From Xestospongia bergquistia (taxonomy: Eukaryota; Porifera; Demospongiae; Haplosclerida; Petrosiidae): DNA of 64,000 nucleotides. Position numbers and translations under genes: made by a program. Positions 11,972-23,181 of the stretch are shown here, in pieces. The number at the start of each line of letters is the position of its first letter. Position 1 is the first letter of the stretch. The notes beneath the pieces were generated by a model. That model was not told the origin of the DNA and ran no database searches. It saw nothing but the letters and a program-made list of their open reading frames with translations. The stretch lies in assembly GCA_963965975.1 (NCBI GenBank), contig OZ014421.1, positions 1,369,001-1,433,000 on the forward strand, written 5' to 3'.

Positions 11972-11985
11972 TGCAGCCTTTTATA
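11972..11985 (-). promoter_or_regulatory. Core promoter motif of orphan leader, copy 1
   Basis: TATAAAAGGCTGCA ~90-100 bases upstream of the orphan ATG at 11883. Confidence 0.5.
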
Positions 11986-11998
11986 AACGGAAATACTA

Positions 11999-12290
11999 TA
12001 ATTATTATTATATTATAATTAAATATAATTTATTTATAATAAATAATATATCATTAATAAACAATCATTAATTATATAATAAAATTTATAACAATAATAT
12101 TATCATAAAGTAATATAATAATATTATAAATAATATTAATAAACAATCAATAAACTTTATAACAATAACATTATTATAATAAAGTAATATACTAATAATA
12201 ATAATTATAATTATAAAGTAATATAATAATAATTATTATAATAAACAATCAATAGTTTATAATAAATTTTATACAATAACCTTATTGAAT
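11999..12290. repeat. Extremely AT-rich low-complexity stretch
   Basis: Almost only A and T, with ATAATA-type runs; the duplicated counterpart is at about 17575-17850. It lies at the end of each tandem unit and may be the recombination-prone junction. Confidence 0.8.
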
Positions 12291-12761
12291 TAGTTCATAT
12301 ACATGTTCTATTGTATACATATTATGTTAGAATTATAAGATAGGATACTTACTTATTGTATAAAGAGTGAGGGACTGGTTTATAAGACTCAAGCATTAAA
12401 GTTCATGTAGCATTATTGCCATAGTAACTAATGTGTCATCATTTCCTTTAAAAATATATATTTGAAATGAACCAATAAGTTCATTGGCCTGTTCTTGGTG
12501 TAACTTCACTCTGATGACATCATCATTAAATGACAGGTAGTGATGTTATGACATCATGACATCATCTAAATCCATCACTTACACCCTAAACCAAACCTTA
12601 TGACACATAGTGATGTCATCATCATAGTACAAGTTACATCATCATAGAAGTTACACCAAGAAGGACCCACCAGTAATTACTGGTCATGTCATGTTATCAT
12701 TCTAAACAAGTGCTCAATAAGAGTCATCAAAGTGTTAAAATACGCAAACGTGGGTTATAAT
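12291..12761. other. Spacer between tandem units, with a hairpin element
   Basis: Not duplicated in the neighbouring unit. It holds an inverted repeat (see the MITE-like entry at 12494-12665) rich in TGACATCA/TGATGTCA motifs, and a short dispersed repeat at about 12712-12760 (an 'agagtcat' and 'gttaaaatac' pattern) that recurs near 18113-18175 and, inverted, near 36985-37045. No gene is seen. Confidence 0.6.
12494..12665. repeat. MITE-like hairpin element with CRE-like motifs
   Basis: Terminal inverted repeats 'ttcttggtgtaacttc' (about 12496) and 'gaagttacaccaagaa' (about 12648) enclose ~140 bp. The interior carries at least five copies of TGACATCA or its complement, which resemble half to full cAMP-response-element sites. 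No clear target duplication was identified. Confidence 0.5.
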
Positions 12762-13289
12762 ACCTCTATGAATATAATTCCATATTTCCTTATATGGTCA
12801 TTTACAAAAGGTAATTTTGCTTAATGCTGCAATACATAGTGTATGCTCCTTCCTCCTTTGTGAGCCTATGAGCTCCTGTTAATAATCATTAATAAAAATA
12901 ATACTGCAAAGCTAATTAATACATTATCATACAATTCTATTATATTATATTATTATGTAGAGTAGAGTAAAACGTGACCAGTGCATTAGTTTTAACTGTA
13001 CTGTTAACTGATATATGTCAATAAATAGTACTAGTACTTATAACAGTATAAGAGTTAGTTATAATATAAAATGTACCTTTATAATTAATAGTAAATAACA
13101 ATAACAACAATAACAAAAACAATATTAATAGTAAGTTTAGTAATACATAATAACACACTTCTATGATATTATTATTTACATTACATACTGTTATTGTTGT
13201 TAACTACACATCAAAATAAAGTTATACAAATCAAAACATAATTGGTTTTATGAGGTAGAATTCATACAATTGTATTATATATCAAGAAA

Positions 13290-16200
13290 TCAAACATTAG
13301 TCATTTCATCATCATCCAGTAGTGATTCTCGTCTCATTACTACTGATACTACAGTCATTGAACTAGTATCACATATTAAAGCAGGGGATCCAGGATGCAT
13401 TAAAGGAATGACTGCATCATCAGTAACAGGATCTGATGGAGGGTTCTTAAATACCCTTGTAATTTTTGCAAATGCTTGTTTTAAACAAGATTTAGACAGT
13501 TGATCCCAGACATGATAGAAGATAATACCACAGAATACGACAAATGATACTGTTACTAAAGCAACACTTAATACTTGCCTTGAATTTGACACTTTGTAGG
13601 TTTGTACACTCACATAAGCCATAAAGATGAGATTAAGAAAAAAAGACATCTCTAGACAAGCTAAAGGTAGATGTCGATATATTCCTCTCAAAAGGAAGTA
13701 CATCGATATAATAACAAATAAAAGAGATGTTAACACATCCAAACTTATAGTAGCGTCTATATCTAGAGACACAACTAGCGCTAAGACAACACGAACTAGT
13801 AGTAAAAATCCAGTCCAAAAACGACACTTGTCCTTATATGGACCTCCATATGCATCAAAGAAAGGCTTCATATATCTCCATAACTTTTGGCAGCAATGCA
13901 TGTACTTTGATAGAGGTCCTTCAAGTAATGGTATAGTAAGAAGGTAGAGTGTGTATGGGACAATTAATAAAATGAATACAGTCAGTGAGAACAGGAACAA
14001 TGGTAGATGACAATAACCTCTAAAATATTGGACATTAGCATCAATGTACCACCTCAATAATGGGACATTATTATTACCATTACATTGAATATTGATGAAA
14101 TAAAGAGCTTGGAAGACAGTACGTATCAGTTTAGTATAAGAGAGAAGGATCATAGTGGCTAGTACTGGAACTGCATGTGAACCAACAAGTCGAACCACTT
14201 TGCTAGAATATTGTGATAATATTACAATGAGTATTAGTAGAAACCAAACATAGCTTGGAAAAACAAACTGTAGCCATGTCTTACTGCATGAATCCATACC
14301 ATCAAAGAAACAAGTCTCAATACCCAGATCAAGATTGAGCCAGGAAATGAATTGACTCAGAAGTTTCACAGGACCATTGGGAAAGAAGATTGGTTCATAT
14401 ATTTTGACAACATTAGCATAGAATATAAGTCCATTGATTGTACCCACAGACACAGTTAAGTTTAAAGCAATGATAAAAGCTATCAATGCTATACCAGCTA
14501 AAGCAAATGGAATTATAAGAGCTATGTAGTTATTACTACATTGTCCACATTGATTGGAACCTAACATGAGACTAAGTCCTTCACTACATTGTCCACAAAG
14601 TATGCCAGATCGATTGAGAAGACACTGTGGATCAGGAGATGTGATTTTAAAATGAACTGTTCCATCATTGCAATAATCAAAGGGGCAATGAGGATAAAAA
14701 ATAAGACAGTCTGAGTCATTTTTATAACCAATCCACATATCACCATCTCTAGTTATAATTTGAGTGTTAATATCACAAGTTATTGAAGATGTATTTAATT
14801 CAGATCTACAAACACAAGTGTCTTTTTCTAATGGAAACCCAATTGGACAAGATTCAATGTTAACTTTAATGACTTTAGCTAAGGGGTCTGATGAAGGGTC
14901 ACTGATTGAACTTTCAAGTGTTACATAGACTTTTGATGTATTCAATAAAGGGTTTGCTATTAACTTGAAGGTTACATTGGTACAAGTTGCATTTAGTCTA
15001 GTATTGTCAGTTTGTACAGTAGATGATGAACTATCTGATGTTGTCAATTTTATCACACCCTTTGTTAAGCCATCTTTATTACCAACAGTAGCTAGTGATA
15101 TATTGACATTAATTCCAGGTATTGCAGTTATATTGATGTTTCTAATAGAGCAATTTTGTCTGTTTGATTCACAAAAACACACTTTGATTGGATCTGATGA
15201 AACTACTGATAGACCTGTTTGTTGAGGGTAATAAAAGTGGTAATCAAACATAAAGTTTCTACAATTAGAGATTCCTCCTCCATATAAAACATCACCAGAT
15301 ATATCAGCTGTATTGTTGACAAAATATAACATTATCTTAATATCATTATTGTAAATAGAAGAACCTTTAAAGGGACAATTTATCATGTCAATGTTATCAG
15401 CAACTTGTGACACAAAGATTCCTCCACCTGACTCACTGGCATGATTATTAACAAATGATATGTTCGTATTCTGCTTTAGTAATAATTGGCAAAATCCTAA
15501 TAAAGCCATACCCCCACCATTAATGCCACAATTGTTTATAAATGTATTATGTCCATCAAATATTATTGGACTATTAATACTGAGTAAACCAGTTGTGTTA
15601 TGATTACTAATGTCAATTTGGTCAAAAAGAACATTTTCAATATTCATAAGTAACACAGCAGATTGATATTTATTAAGCTTCTTTCGTAGTTTATTGAATT
15701 GAAATGAAACATTTGTAAAATGAACGTTACTTGTTGAAGTAAAGTACAAAGCAATAATGAGGAGACCTGATCCATAGTATGCGGTATTGTTATACATAAT
15801 GCAGTTACTAAACTCAATACTACCACTTCCATAATGCAAGAGAATGAACACTCCTCCTCCCCACTGAGCAGTATTGTTGTATATAGTGCAATTAATAAAT
15901 TTCATTCTACAATTTCCACTATATGAATCAATGCTAATTCCTCCTCCATACTGATCAGCTGCAGTATTATGAGAAAACTCACTATTTTCAATGATTATCT
16001 CAACATTACCATTATTAAACACCAAACCCATTCCAGTTCCTGAACTCAGTGTAAAATTTGATTTCACAATATTAACTCTGACCATTTTTTTAACTTGGTC
16101 ATTAAAGTAATTTAATGAAGTGCCTACATCCATAGTCTTAGGACCTCTATTAATAACAAATGTGGAATTAGTGATTAACACATCAAAAACATTGTAAAGA

Positions 16201-16721
16201 CAGAGACCATTTTTATTCTGGACTGATACCCATTCCAATGTGATACTATTGGTGTTACCAAAGACTAAGCTAATACTTTGATTAGCATTCAAATTAATTC
16301 CATAGTTTGTTATTGTTAATAATTTCAATACAATATCCATGCTATTAAAAAATTGTATATTTCCACTATTAAAAAATTGTATATTTCCACTACACATTAT
16401 TACTAAGGTAGATTGCATAACTGTCTCATGGAAGCCTTGTTCTATATGACCCAGTCCCTGTAGAGTTATATTACTTACACCACTGATCTCCAATGTACCT
16501 TGTAGAATATGAGTTCCCGCTAGGAAGTAAAAGATTGTGTCATCAGTGAAGTAAGATGTAGAATCAGCAGTATAGTAGGAAAGGTTGTGACAAGGTAGGT
16601 GAGTATGAGAACAAGGTATTCCATTAGGAGCTGCAGAGACATAATACTCAGAAGCAGTAACATATCCACTGTAGATATACAGTATAACTGATGTTATATA
16701 ATAGATATGACACCAGTTCAT
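13290..16721 (-). CDS. Beta-helix/multi-pass membrane receptor copy C, intact (1143 aa)
   Basis: One uninterrupted exon. Residues 1-23 form a signal peptide (MNWCHIYYITSVILYIYSG then VTA|SEYY). About residues 30-600 are a beta-helix ectodomain with Asn-rich rungs (NCTIYNNTAQWGGG, FVNNHASESGGG) and many N-glycosylation sequons. Then comes a cysteine-rich stalk with ILCGQCSEGLSLMLG and CGQC, followed by about eight membrane helices (first IALIIPFALAGIALIAF, last SVALVTVSFVVFCGIIF). The cytosolic tail has RRESLLDDDE. The outside repeats resemble Pmp-type beta-helices, but the membrane domain is not bacterial. Function is unknown; surface recognition or adhesion is inference. A 24-bp tandem duplication at 16342-16389 repeats eight codons. 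The C-terminus (DEMTNV) differs from the DDEDD of the other copies. Confidence 0.9.
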   Translation of the reverse strand: MNWCHIYYITSVILYIYSGYVTASEYYVSAAPNGIPCSHTHLPCHNLSYYTADSTSYFTDDTIFYFLAGTHILQGTLEISGVSNITLQGLGHIEQGFHETVMQSTLVIMCSGNIQFFNSGNIQFFNSMDIVLKLLTITNYGINLNANQSISLVFGNTNSITLEWVSVQNKNGLCLYNVFDVLITNSTFVINRGPKTMDVGTSLNYFNDQVKKMVRVNIVKSNFTLSSGTGMGLVFNNGNVEIIIENSEFSHNTAADQYGGGISIDSYSGNCRMKFINCTIYNNTAQWGGGVFILLHYGSGSIEFSNCIMYNNTAYYGSGLLIIALYFTSTSNVHFTNVSFQFNKLRKKLNKYQSAVLLMNIENVLFDQIDISNHNTTGLLSINSPIIFDGHNTFINNCGINGGGMALLGFCQLLLKQNTNISFVNNHASESGGGIFVSQVADNIDMINCPFKGSSIYNNDIKIMLYFVNNTADISGDVLYGGGISNCRNFMFDYHFYYPQQTGLSVVSSDPIKVCFCESNRQNCSIRNINITAIPGINVNISLATVGNKDGLTKGVIKLTTSDSSSSTVQTDNTRLNATCTNVTFKLIANPLLNTSKVYVTLESSISDPSSDPLAKVIKVNIESCPIGFPLEKDTCVCRSELNTSSITCDINTQIITRDGDMWIGYKNDSDCLIFYPHCPFDYCNDGTVHFKITSPDPQCLLNRSGILCGQCSEGLSLMLGSNQCGQCSNNYIALIIPFALAGIALIAFIIALNLTVSVGTINGLIFYANVVKIYEPIFFPNGPVKLLSQFISWLNLDLGIETCFFDGMDSCSKTWLQFVFPSYVWFLLILIVILSQYSSKVVRLVGSHAVPVLATMILLSYTKLIRTVFQALYFINIQCNGNNNVPLLRWYIDANVQYFRGYCHLPLFLFSLTVFILLIVPYTLYLLTIPLLEGPLSKYMHCCQKLWRYMKPFFDAYGGPYKDKCRFWTGFLLLVRVVLALVVSLDIDATISLDVLTSLLFVIISMYFLLRGIYRHLPLACLEMSFFLNLIFMAYVSVQTYKVSNSRQVLSVALVTVSFVVFCGIIFYHVWDQLSKSCLKQAFAKITRVFKNPPSDPVTDDAVIPLMHPGSPALICDTSSMTVVSVVMRRESLLDDDEMTNV
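16342..16389 (-). repeat. 24-bp tandem duplication inside copy C
   Basis: Two perfect copies of a 24-bp unit add eight codons (GNIQFFNS twice) without shifting the frame. Copy B has a single, different version at this place, so the event is specific to C. Confidence 0.9.
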
Positions 16722-16813
16722 AATGACAGTAGATTCAACAGTGAAAGATCAGATGAACAATAGAGAATTAATGTCAAACTGATGAACAAACAAGATAATT
16801 AAAGTTGTATTAT

Positions 16814-16827
16814 TGCAGCCCTTTATA
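16814..16827 (-). promoter_or_regulatory. Core promoter motif of copy C
   Basis: TATAAAGGGCTGCA on the minus strand, ~95-105 bases upstream of the ATG at 16721; one base differs from the family consensus TATAAAAGGCTGCA. Confidence 0.6.
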
Positions 16828-17368
16828 AAATGCAAATACTATATGTTGACATCACTTCCTGTGAATCCATAAAACTGATGTAAGTTCAGGTAACCACTTT
16901 GTAACTTATAAGGTGTTACTATAGATTCCATTAGAAACTGATGTATTATCATAACTTGTGGTCAATCCACTGTTATGACAGCTGAAGTTACTAGACTAAT
17001 CATTGTTTAGTTGAATGTTTTCTTCCACCATAAATTAAGTTACTGTAATTATGACATCATTTGTGTTGTCTAATATTATAAGTATATATATTAGCTATAT
17101 AGTGAATGGTGTTTGCCCTTGTAAGTCCACAATAAATGATGTTAGTCAGTCTCTATATATCAATTATTTACTGTTATATTTTTGTAAGAGGTACGTTAGT
17201 AGCACTACCAGTAGTAGAGATTAAATTCAACAGTGTTATTAAAAGTTATGGGAGGGGCTAACTACACAACACTGAAGTAACCTGATATGATCACCATAGT
17301 AATATAACTGATGTTTTACTACAGAATCTATTGAAAGTAGACTGAGTTACAATAACTATAATTAGTGG

Positions 17369-17461
17369 TCATTTTAGAATAAAATATTCAAAACCTATCA
17401 ATCTACCAATGTAGATATACAGTATAACTGATGTTATATAATAGATATGACACCAGCTCAT
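17369..17461 (-). other. Orphan leader micro-ORF (30 codons), copy 2
   Basis: Duplicate of the stub at 11791-11883: same 17-residue leader, same length, intact frame, same TATAAAAGGCTGCA upstream at 17550-17563. It lies in tandem unit 2. Confidence 0.6.
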
Positions 17462-17861
17462 AATGACAGTAGATTCAACAGTAAAGATCAGATGAACAAT
17501 AGAGAATTAATGTGAAACTAGTGAACAAACAAGATAATTTATTTGTTATTGCAGCCTTTTATAAACAGAAATATTATAATTATTATTATTTTATAATTGA
17601 ATATAATTTATTTATAATAAATAATATATCATTAATAAACAATCATTAATTATATAATAAACTTTATAACAATAATATTATCATAAAGTAATATAATAAT
17701 ATTATAAATAATATTAATAAACAATCATAAACTTTATAACAATAACATTACTATAATAAAGTAATATAATAATAATAATAATTATAATTATAAAGTAATA
17801 TAATAATAATTATTATAATTTTTAATGTAATATAATAAGTAATATTACAAAATAGCTCGTT

Positions 17862-18803
17862 TATCTCTGTGGGTTTCCCTCAAGACTGTGATCTCCACTT
17901 AGCAACTGCAGCATTATATAATTTCTAATAAAAGGAAAGCTGGTAATATTAAAATAATAATAATGATGGAAATAATTAGTGACTTAATTAAAATTGATTA
18001 TGACAGGGGTTTAGTTGTACTTACTCATTCAATTTTATCAGCTTTAGATTCTTGTTGTACTAATGGTGGTGTTCCTAGTTGAAATATATCATGTAATAAT
18101 TCATTGTTCTAAAACAGAGCTTAATATGAGAGTCATAAAAGGGTTAAAAATACTTGAAAGTGGGTTCTACTGCCAGTAGCCAACAAGTCCATGATTGTAC
18201 TGTATTGTACTAATCTAGAATGGGCATAGCAATTAAATTGTCTTACTTTGACCAAGAATCCAAATGAAGTGTTTCTAAGCCAAATTTAATCTGTTGTTCA
18301 GGGACACTCCCAGTCTGTGTGTTGAAGATAGTAATGTCCTTAATAACCAAGAATCTTTAAAGGGAACACCCTCTATATTTATGATATTTATTCTAGTCCC
18401 ATACTAATGCTTTAGTGCATTATATAACCTCCATATTGAGTACATCTCCATACTAAGGATGGTATCCAAGTTTCTCAAGTGTTACGTACAAATAGTGTTC
18501 TATACCTCTACTGTCTGTGCGATATCTCTAAAACTTGATCTTTGTTGGTTCCTCTCTCGTCTTCCAGTATATCGATTACTTTCAGCTGCTATTGTCTGAA
18601 CAACACCACATACCACTTCAAACTCTTCACAGTCCAATAACTAAAAACCACACCCATTAACACATAGCCCACACCCACTAATTTATACCTCATCATCTGT
18701 TTTACTTGCTAGCTCAAGTGGGAGAGCTATAGCCTGTCCTGCAGCTACTTTTAGTTCCAAATTAGTACTGCTCTCCAGAATAGTAGTTAAATGAGACAAT
18801 TGA
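17862..18803 (-). pseudogene. IFRD: IFRD (interferon-related developmental regulator) 3' exons, decayed
   Basis: Minus-strand exons recognisable with splice sites: 18803-18689 (VAAGQAIALPLELASKTDDE), 18640-18506 (LLDCEEFEVVCGVV...RNQQRSSFRDIAQTVE), 18338-18247 (IKFGLETLHLDSWSK), 18108-18025 (NELLHDIFQLGTPPL) and 17924-17862 (LYNAAVAKWRSQS then stop). The order and the IAAGxAIALxxELA, RSxFRD and IKFG blocks are those of the IFRD family, a conserved transcriptional co-regulator. An exon between the third and fourth is not found. Two in-frame TGA codons (18025-18027 and 17880-17882) sit where Arg would fit, consistent with CGA to TGA change. The N-terminal half is absent; sequence beyond 18803 belongs to a Kelch-gene flank. 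Confidence 0.75.
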
Positions 18804-19698
18804 CTATAAGAAAAAAGAAATGTTAGTATATTGTAAATAGACTATATACAACTAGAAGATAGTATTGTCTTATAGACATCACATGGAAAATGTATTAAAA
18901 ATATTTTTAAAAATAACAATTTTGATCTTTTCAAAATAATTATATTTTGTCACTGAGTCATTTCATAGAGTTATAATCAAGAATATGTTCTCTTAATTGG
19001 AATATAGAGTATATTAATGTTACATTAACTATTTACTTGTTTACTGTTGGAGAATAGATAAAGTGTTGATAGTATCACGAACAGTCTAAAGGAGACTAGT
19101 GACTGCTATGTGACTAGATATTTGAGAAAATACCAAAGAATTGAAAAAGAAGTTTAATGAAAGCATGATGTATATGTAGTTCTGCTAAGGTGTACTCAAT
19201 GTCTATGAATAATAATTATTTTGCCTTATATTCATACAAATAGTTAGTGGGCGTCAATTTCATATTTTATGACATTAAATGAATGAAAATTTTAGTATTA
19301 AGTATGTGTAAAGGTATATAATGAGTTTAAAAAACTCATTATATTATATTTCTCTAGAACTTAGAGTCTTTGGTCACTTGGAACTAATATACAAAGCAAC
19401 AAATTATACAGTAATTCACAATAAATCAAGATTCCCTAATATATTTCATTCATGTAAACTATAAAGTAGTTACATATTAATTTTTACAGTGTATAGAGTA
19501 CAGGATGAGATGTTGTAGAGGAGTAACTGTTGCTGTTATTTCTACAATACATTCATTGAAATTCATGTAGTGGGAAGATCTGTTCAATATCTCATTAGTC
19601 ATATGAAATAATTTTAATGAATGCTGGAATGTTTTTGAGCCCTGTAATCTGAGGTAGTTTTATTGTGTCATTGTGTATATAATGACTGGATGTCAGTA
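18804..19698. other. Decayed 3' flank of a Kelch unit
   Basis: About 18830-19400 matches 24135-24740, downstream of the K1 kinase, in the same orientation. About 19410-19698 matches 26760-27030. It therefore looks like the downstream part of a lost Kelch unit placed before K1. No open gene is seen. Confidence 0.6.
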
Positions 19699-20053
19699 CA
19701 CTGAAAAAAGGATTTTGTTATTTTAACTGAGGTCTTTATCACCTCACTTTCATCAATATGATGTAAGTCCAATTCTAAGTTGGTACAAGGCCAAAACTAG
19801 TATAACTCAATATGTATAAAGCCAACTAGTTGCATCTACTACAACCACATTGCTTTTACACCCACTTTACTATAGTAATTGAATCATGGCTTCACCTAAC
19901 TACAAAGATTACTTTTTAGCTTCTAGTTGACTTTATACATACTGAGTTAGACCGGTTTTGGCTTTGTGGTAACTCTATATTGGGCTTACATTATATTGAT
20001 AAGATTCTGGTAACGAAGACAACTGTTGAAATGACAAAATGCTATTTTAAGTG
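19699..20053. mobile_element. Foldback MITE with TA target duplication (355 bp)
   Basis: Nearly the whole element is a long imperfect inverted repeat: CACTGAAAAAAGGATTTTG at the left pairs with the complement of the right end (CACTTAAAATAGCATTTTG), and the inner arms (19762-19830 and 19930-19993) pair as well. TA flanks both ends (19697-19698 and 20054-20055). The paralogous sequence near 27027 ('gtcagtata') is uninterrupted, giving an empty site. The TA duplication suggests mobilisation by a Tc1/mariner-type transposase, an inference. Confidence 0.8.
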
Positions 20054-20130
20054 TATATAGAATTATAATTATAAGAGAACATTTCTATTGTAAATACTAT
20101 TAAATATATTTAGAGTTGATGCATGTAACT

Positions 20131-20196
20131 ACGGAAACAATATGAAATTAGTATGAAAATAATAACGAAGAAAAAATTTTGTTCCGTATACTTATT
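20131..20196. repeat. Short hairpin repeat, copy 1
   Basis: Ends resemble ACGGAAACA and its inverse TTCCGTATACTT. It is the reverse complement of the element at 43057-43125. Confidence 0.5.
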
Positions 20197-20261
20197 AAGC
20201 AACCCAAAAGGCAAATTTGGTGTTTAAAGTCATCCCTCTCCATGTGAAGGGGTTGCACTTT

Positions 20262-20540
20262 ACACTGGCAGATCTAGGAAGGTGCCTGGGGACCTGGGGT
20301 GCACAGGCACCTCCTTTTTTATTCTATAATGATGTTCATAGTCAATTATTCAGTCACACCCTGTGGTACATAATTATTACTTTAAGTATATTCATAGCAT
20401 GTTATTGCAGTCACACCTTACAATTAAAAGGGAGTGCTGTGAATAATAAATAGTTATGAAATTTATTAGGGTTAAAAATGTTGCCGCGCCCTACGCTCGC
20501 GTCCCTATTTTTAGACTCTGGATCCGCCGGTGTGTGGCAC
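20262..20540. repeat. GC-richer interspersed repeat
   Basis: Stands out from its AT-rich neighbours ('ggtgcctggggacctggggt', 'gcgccctacgctcgcg'). Possible imperfect terminal repeats are 'ctggcagatctagg' near 20266 and the complement of 'tctggatccgccgg' near 20518-20531. Probably a non-autonomous transposon; the type is not determined. Confidence 0.4.
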
Positions 20541-20754
20541 CTTACTAGGCTGAATCAGAACTATATCACTTTATTATTATATATGACAGTTATAAATACA
20601 TGTATTACAATGTACTGATTTTAATCAAACTATATCCTTTATAACTGATGAATTGCTTTAAATGAATAAACAATAGACACAATAGATGTTTGTACGAGTT
20701 TGAATAAAAGGGCGTGGCTCATTTTAATCTGGGCGCGTTTGTTAAGATTGATCA

Positions 20755-23154
20755 ATGTCTGAGATGGATGCATCAGGTATAGTAATAGATAGTAAATATC
20801 TATTGTTATATGCATGTGTGTGTCATTTTTTGCAGATTATTATGTACCTATAAAGAGGTCAGGTCACTCCACGCATATAGTGGGTGACTATCTATACATG
20901 TGGGGTGGTAATATAGATGGTCTCCCTAACGTACATGATAATGAATTCAAACAGAGGATGACCTCTGTTATTGAGTTATTTCACTTACCAAATGGTAAGT
21001 GGGAACAACGAACTACTAATGGGAAACCTCCACTGGGTGTTGATGGCTATGCCTCTACAGTTATTGGTAACAGGATCTACTACTTTGGAGGGTATTGTAA
21101 TCATGACGAGTGTCGACATAATACTCTCAACTCGTTAATGACAGATTCACTTACATGGAATGAACAGTTACCAACTAATCCAAGTATGAGTCCGATGATG
21201 AAGTCAGGGTGTGGGATGATATCTCTTACATTTAATAAAGAAGACTATCTTTTGGTGTTTGGTGGATGGGGTCCACGTCCTCCCTCTGCACAATCTGGTG
21301 CTCAGTACATGAAAGCATATGGTGATAATGTTCGAACTAATGAACACCACTACTATCAGATATCCAGTAGTAAGATGATCAATATATGATGTTACAATAC
21401 ATTATACATCGAGTATAATTTATAACTGTTTGTATTTCAGGTCAGTGGATAGTACCTGATGTCATTGGAAAAAGCCCACCTCCTTGTAATCACTTTACTC
21501 TTACATCACTACCAAATAACAGAGCTCTGTTATTTGGTGGCTATAGTCCTGATATTTCCGATGAATCTGTGTACATTGTTCAATGTACAAGGACTGCAGT
21601 GGTGAGTATAATATGTGCTAAGTTAAAGTATTTAGTTATTGCATAATATTGTGGAGTAATCAAAGCTCGATCCATCATTTACTAACTAATATACAAACTT
21701 TAAAGCTTTTGTTTGTCATGAATGTTGATTAATTGTACAATATGTTGACTTGTGTATTATCAATCCAGCATTGGGAGAAGTTAAGTGAACCACTTCCCGA
21801 ATCAGTGAATTGGCCTCAAAGTAGATGGGATCATGCTGCCACTATTATCGGTGATCTACATGTGTTGATGTTGGGTGGATATTCTACATCTGACAGTTGG
21901 TTATTTAACATTAATACAAAAACATGGACAACGGTTAGTTATCCTGTGACCTAACTCTATCTCAAAGTGAATTTTTGTCTATGATCTATAATATGATGGG
22001 ATGTAATATAGAGTGACTATTTGAGCTTTGCCCTCTGAAAATAACCTTCATTTATAAAATTTATAATTATAAAAGTTATTATTTTTTATGACTCTGATTT
22101 TATGCTGTAGACCTGTAGTCTTTGATATATCTGATTTATTTATAGTTATAATTCAGTATACATAAGTGCTTTTGTTCATGTTTTAAAGTCTTATAACATA
22201 TCAATCCTATCAGCTCATACAAAGTTATAGTCTGTTACTAGAGTACATGTATCCACTGATGTTACATGTATAATGACTACTTTTGTAGTAATATCATAAC
22301 ATCATTATAATGTCATATAGCACACTATATTTCATCTTGTAGCTCACTCTACCAGAGTCAGTGACTAAGAGATGGTATCACTCTCTTTCAGTATGGAGTG
22401 TGTCATCTAACATTGTAAGGGTAGTTCAATTTGGGGGTTATAAACACCCACACAAACTCAATGATACTACATTGATTGATCTCAGTAAGTACTGTGTAGT
22501 GATCGTAGTATTTGCTATATAATATACACACATTATCAGTATTATCACACTAGAATATCGGTGTGCTGTATTATAAACTAGTCTCATAGCTCAGTACTAT
22601 TGTAACATACAATATATCTCACTTTAGTATGTGATGATGACCAGTGGTCTGTGAGAGATGTAATAGCTAACCTGAAGTCAACTGAAGAATGTCAACTTAA
22701 GTTACAACAGAAGAGACAAGAAACGTCTGTACAAACTCCACTTACTGTCCAATTACCCACACGTCTTCATCTTTCTTCTTCACCATGTGAAGTATCAAAT
22801 GAGAGAAATAAAGATATCCAACTTTTAACACGACTACTCAAGGCTACCAACATAGAACCACAAGATACCAAACAACAGCTTATGGATGTGACAAGGGCTC
22901 TTCAAGAGGACCTACAGTCAAAAGAATACAAACTACAGCATCTACATCAACAACTTGAAAAGAAAGAACAGTTGATTTCAGAGTTGCAACAAAATCAAGT
23001 TAAATTCCAATGTGAGCATGAAAATAGAGAAAGGTTACTTAAACAACAGCTACAAAATCAAGAAGAGCGGGAACGTCAGCAATTACAGGAGAGTCAAGGG
23101 AGAGAAAGACTACTACGTCAGCAACATGGCTATGTTAAACGAGATGTTTGTTAA
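20755..23154 (+). CDS. K1: Kelch plus coiled-coil part of a Kelch/kinase gene
   Basis: Six exons, all with GT-AG sites and consistent phases: 20755-20776 (MSEMDAS), 20836-21369, 21441-21601, 21769-21933, 22343-22484 and 22628 onward. Kelch blades are seen as HSTHIVGDYLYMWGG, YASTVIGNRIYYFGGY, YLLVFGGWGPRP, RALLFGGYS, HVLMLGGYS and VVQFGGY, about six in total, enough for one propeller. Exon 6 then encodes a Gln/Glu-rich coiled coil (LKLQQK..., REDLQSKE-like heptads). An in-frame TAA at 23152-23154 ends the frame 27 bases before the kinase ORF, where K3 reads through. No signal peptide; a cytosolic protein is expected. The start is chosen because exon 1 joins exon 2 in phase to give S-DYYVP. 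Confidence 0.75.
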
Positions 23155-23181
23155 CAGTTAAAACAACAGTCTCACTGGGTA

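Larger units (their letters stand above)
7159..17817. repeat. Tandem segmental duplication, two ~5.1-kb units
   Basis: Unit 1 (about 7159-12236) and unit 2 (about 12762-17817) each contain, in order, the gene 3' flank, a full-length beta-helix gene (B or C), its promoter, an orphan promoter-plus-leader remnant and an AT-rich tail. They are separated by ~520 bp of different sequence. Boundaries are judged by eye from where the alignment stops. Confidence 0.85.

Noticed and set aside
13290-16721. Bacterial Pmp/autotransporter gene or bacterial contamination
   Set aside because: Only the beta-helix rungs look Pmp-like. The C-terminus is multi-pass helical, not a beta-barrel, a TATA-type promoter precedes it, and neighbouring genes have introns.
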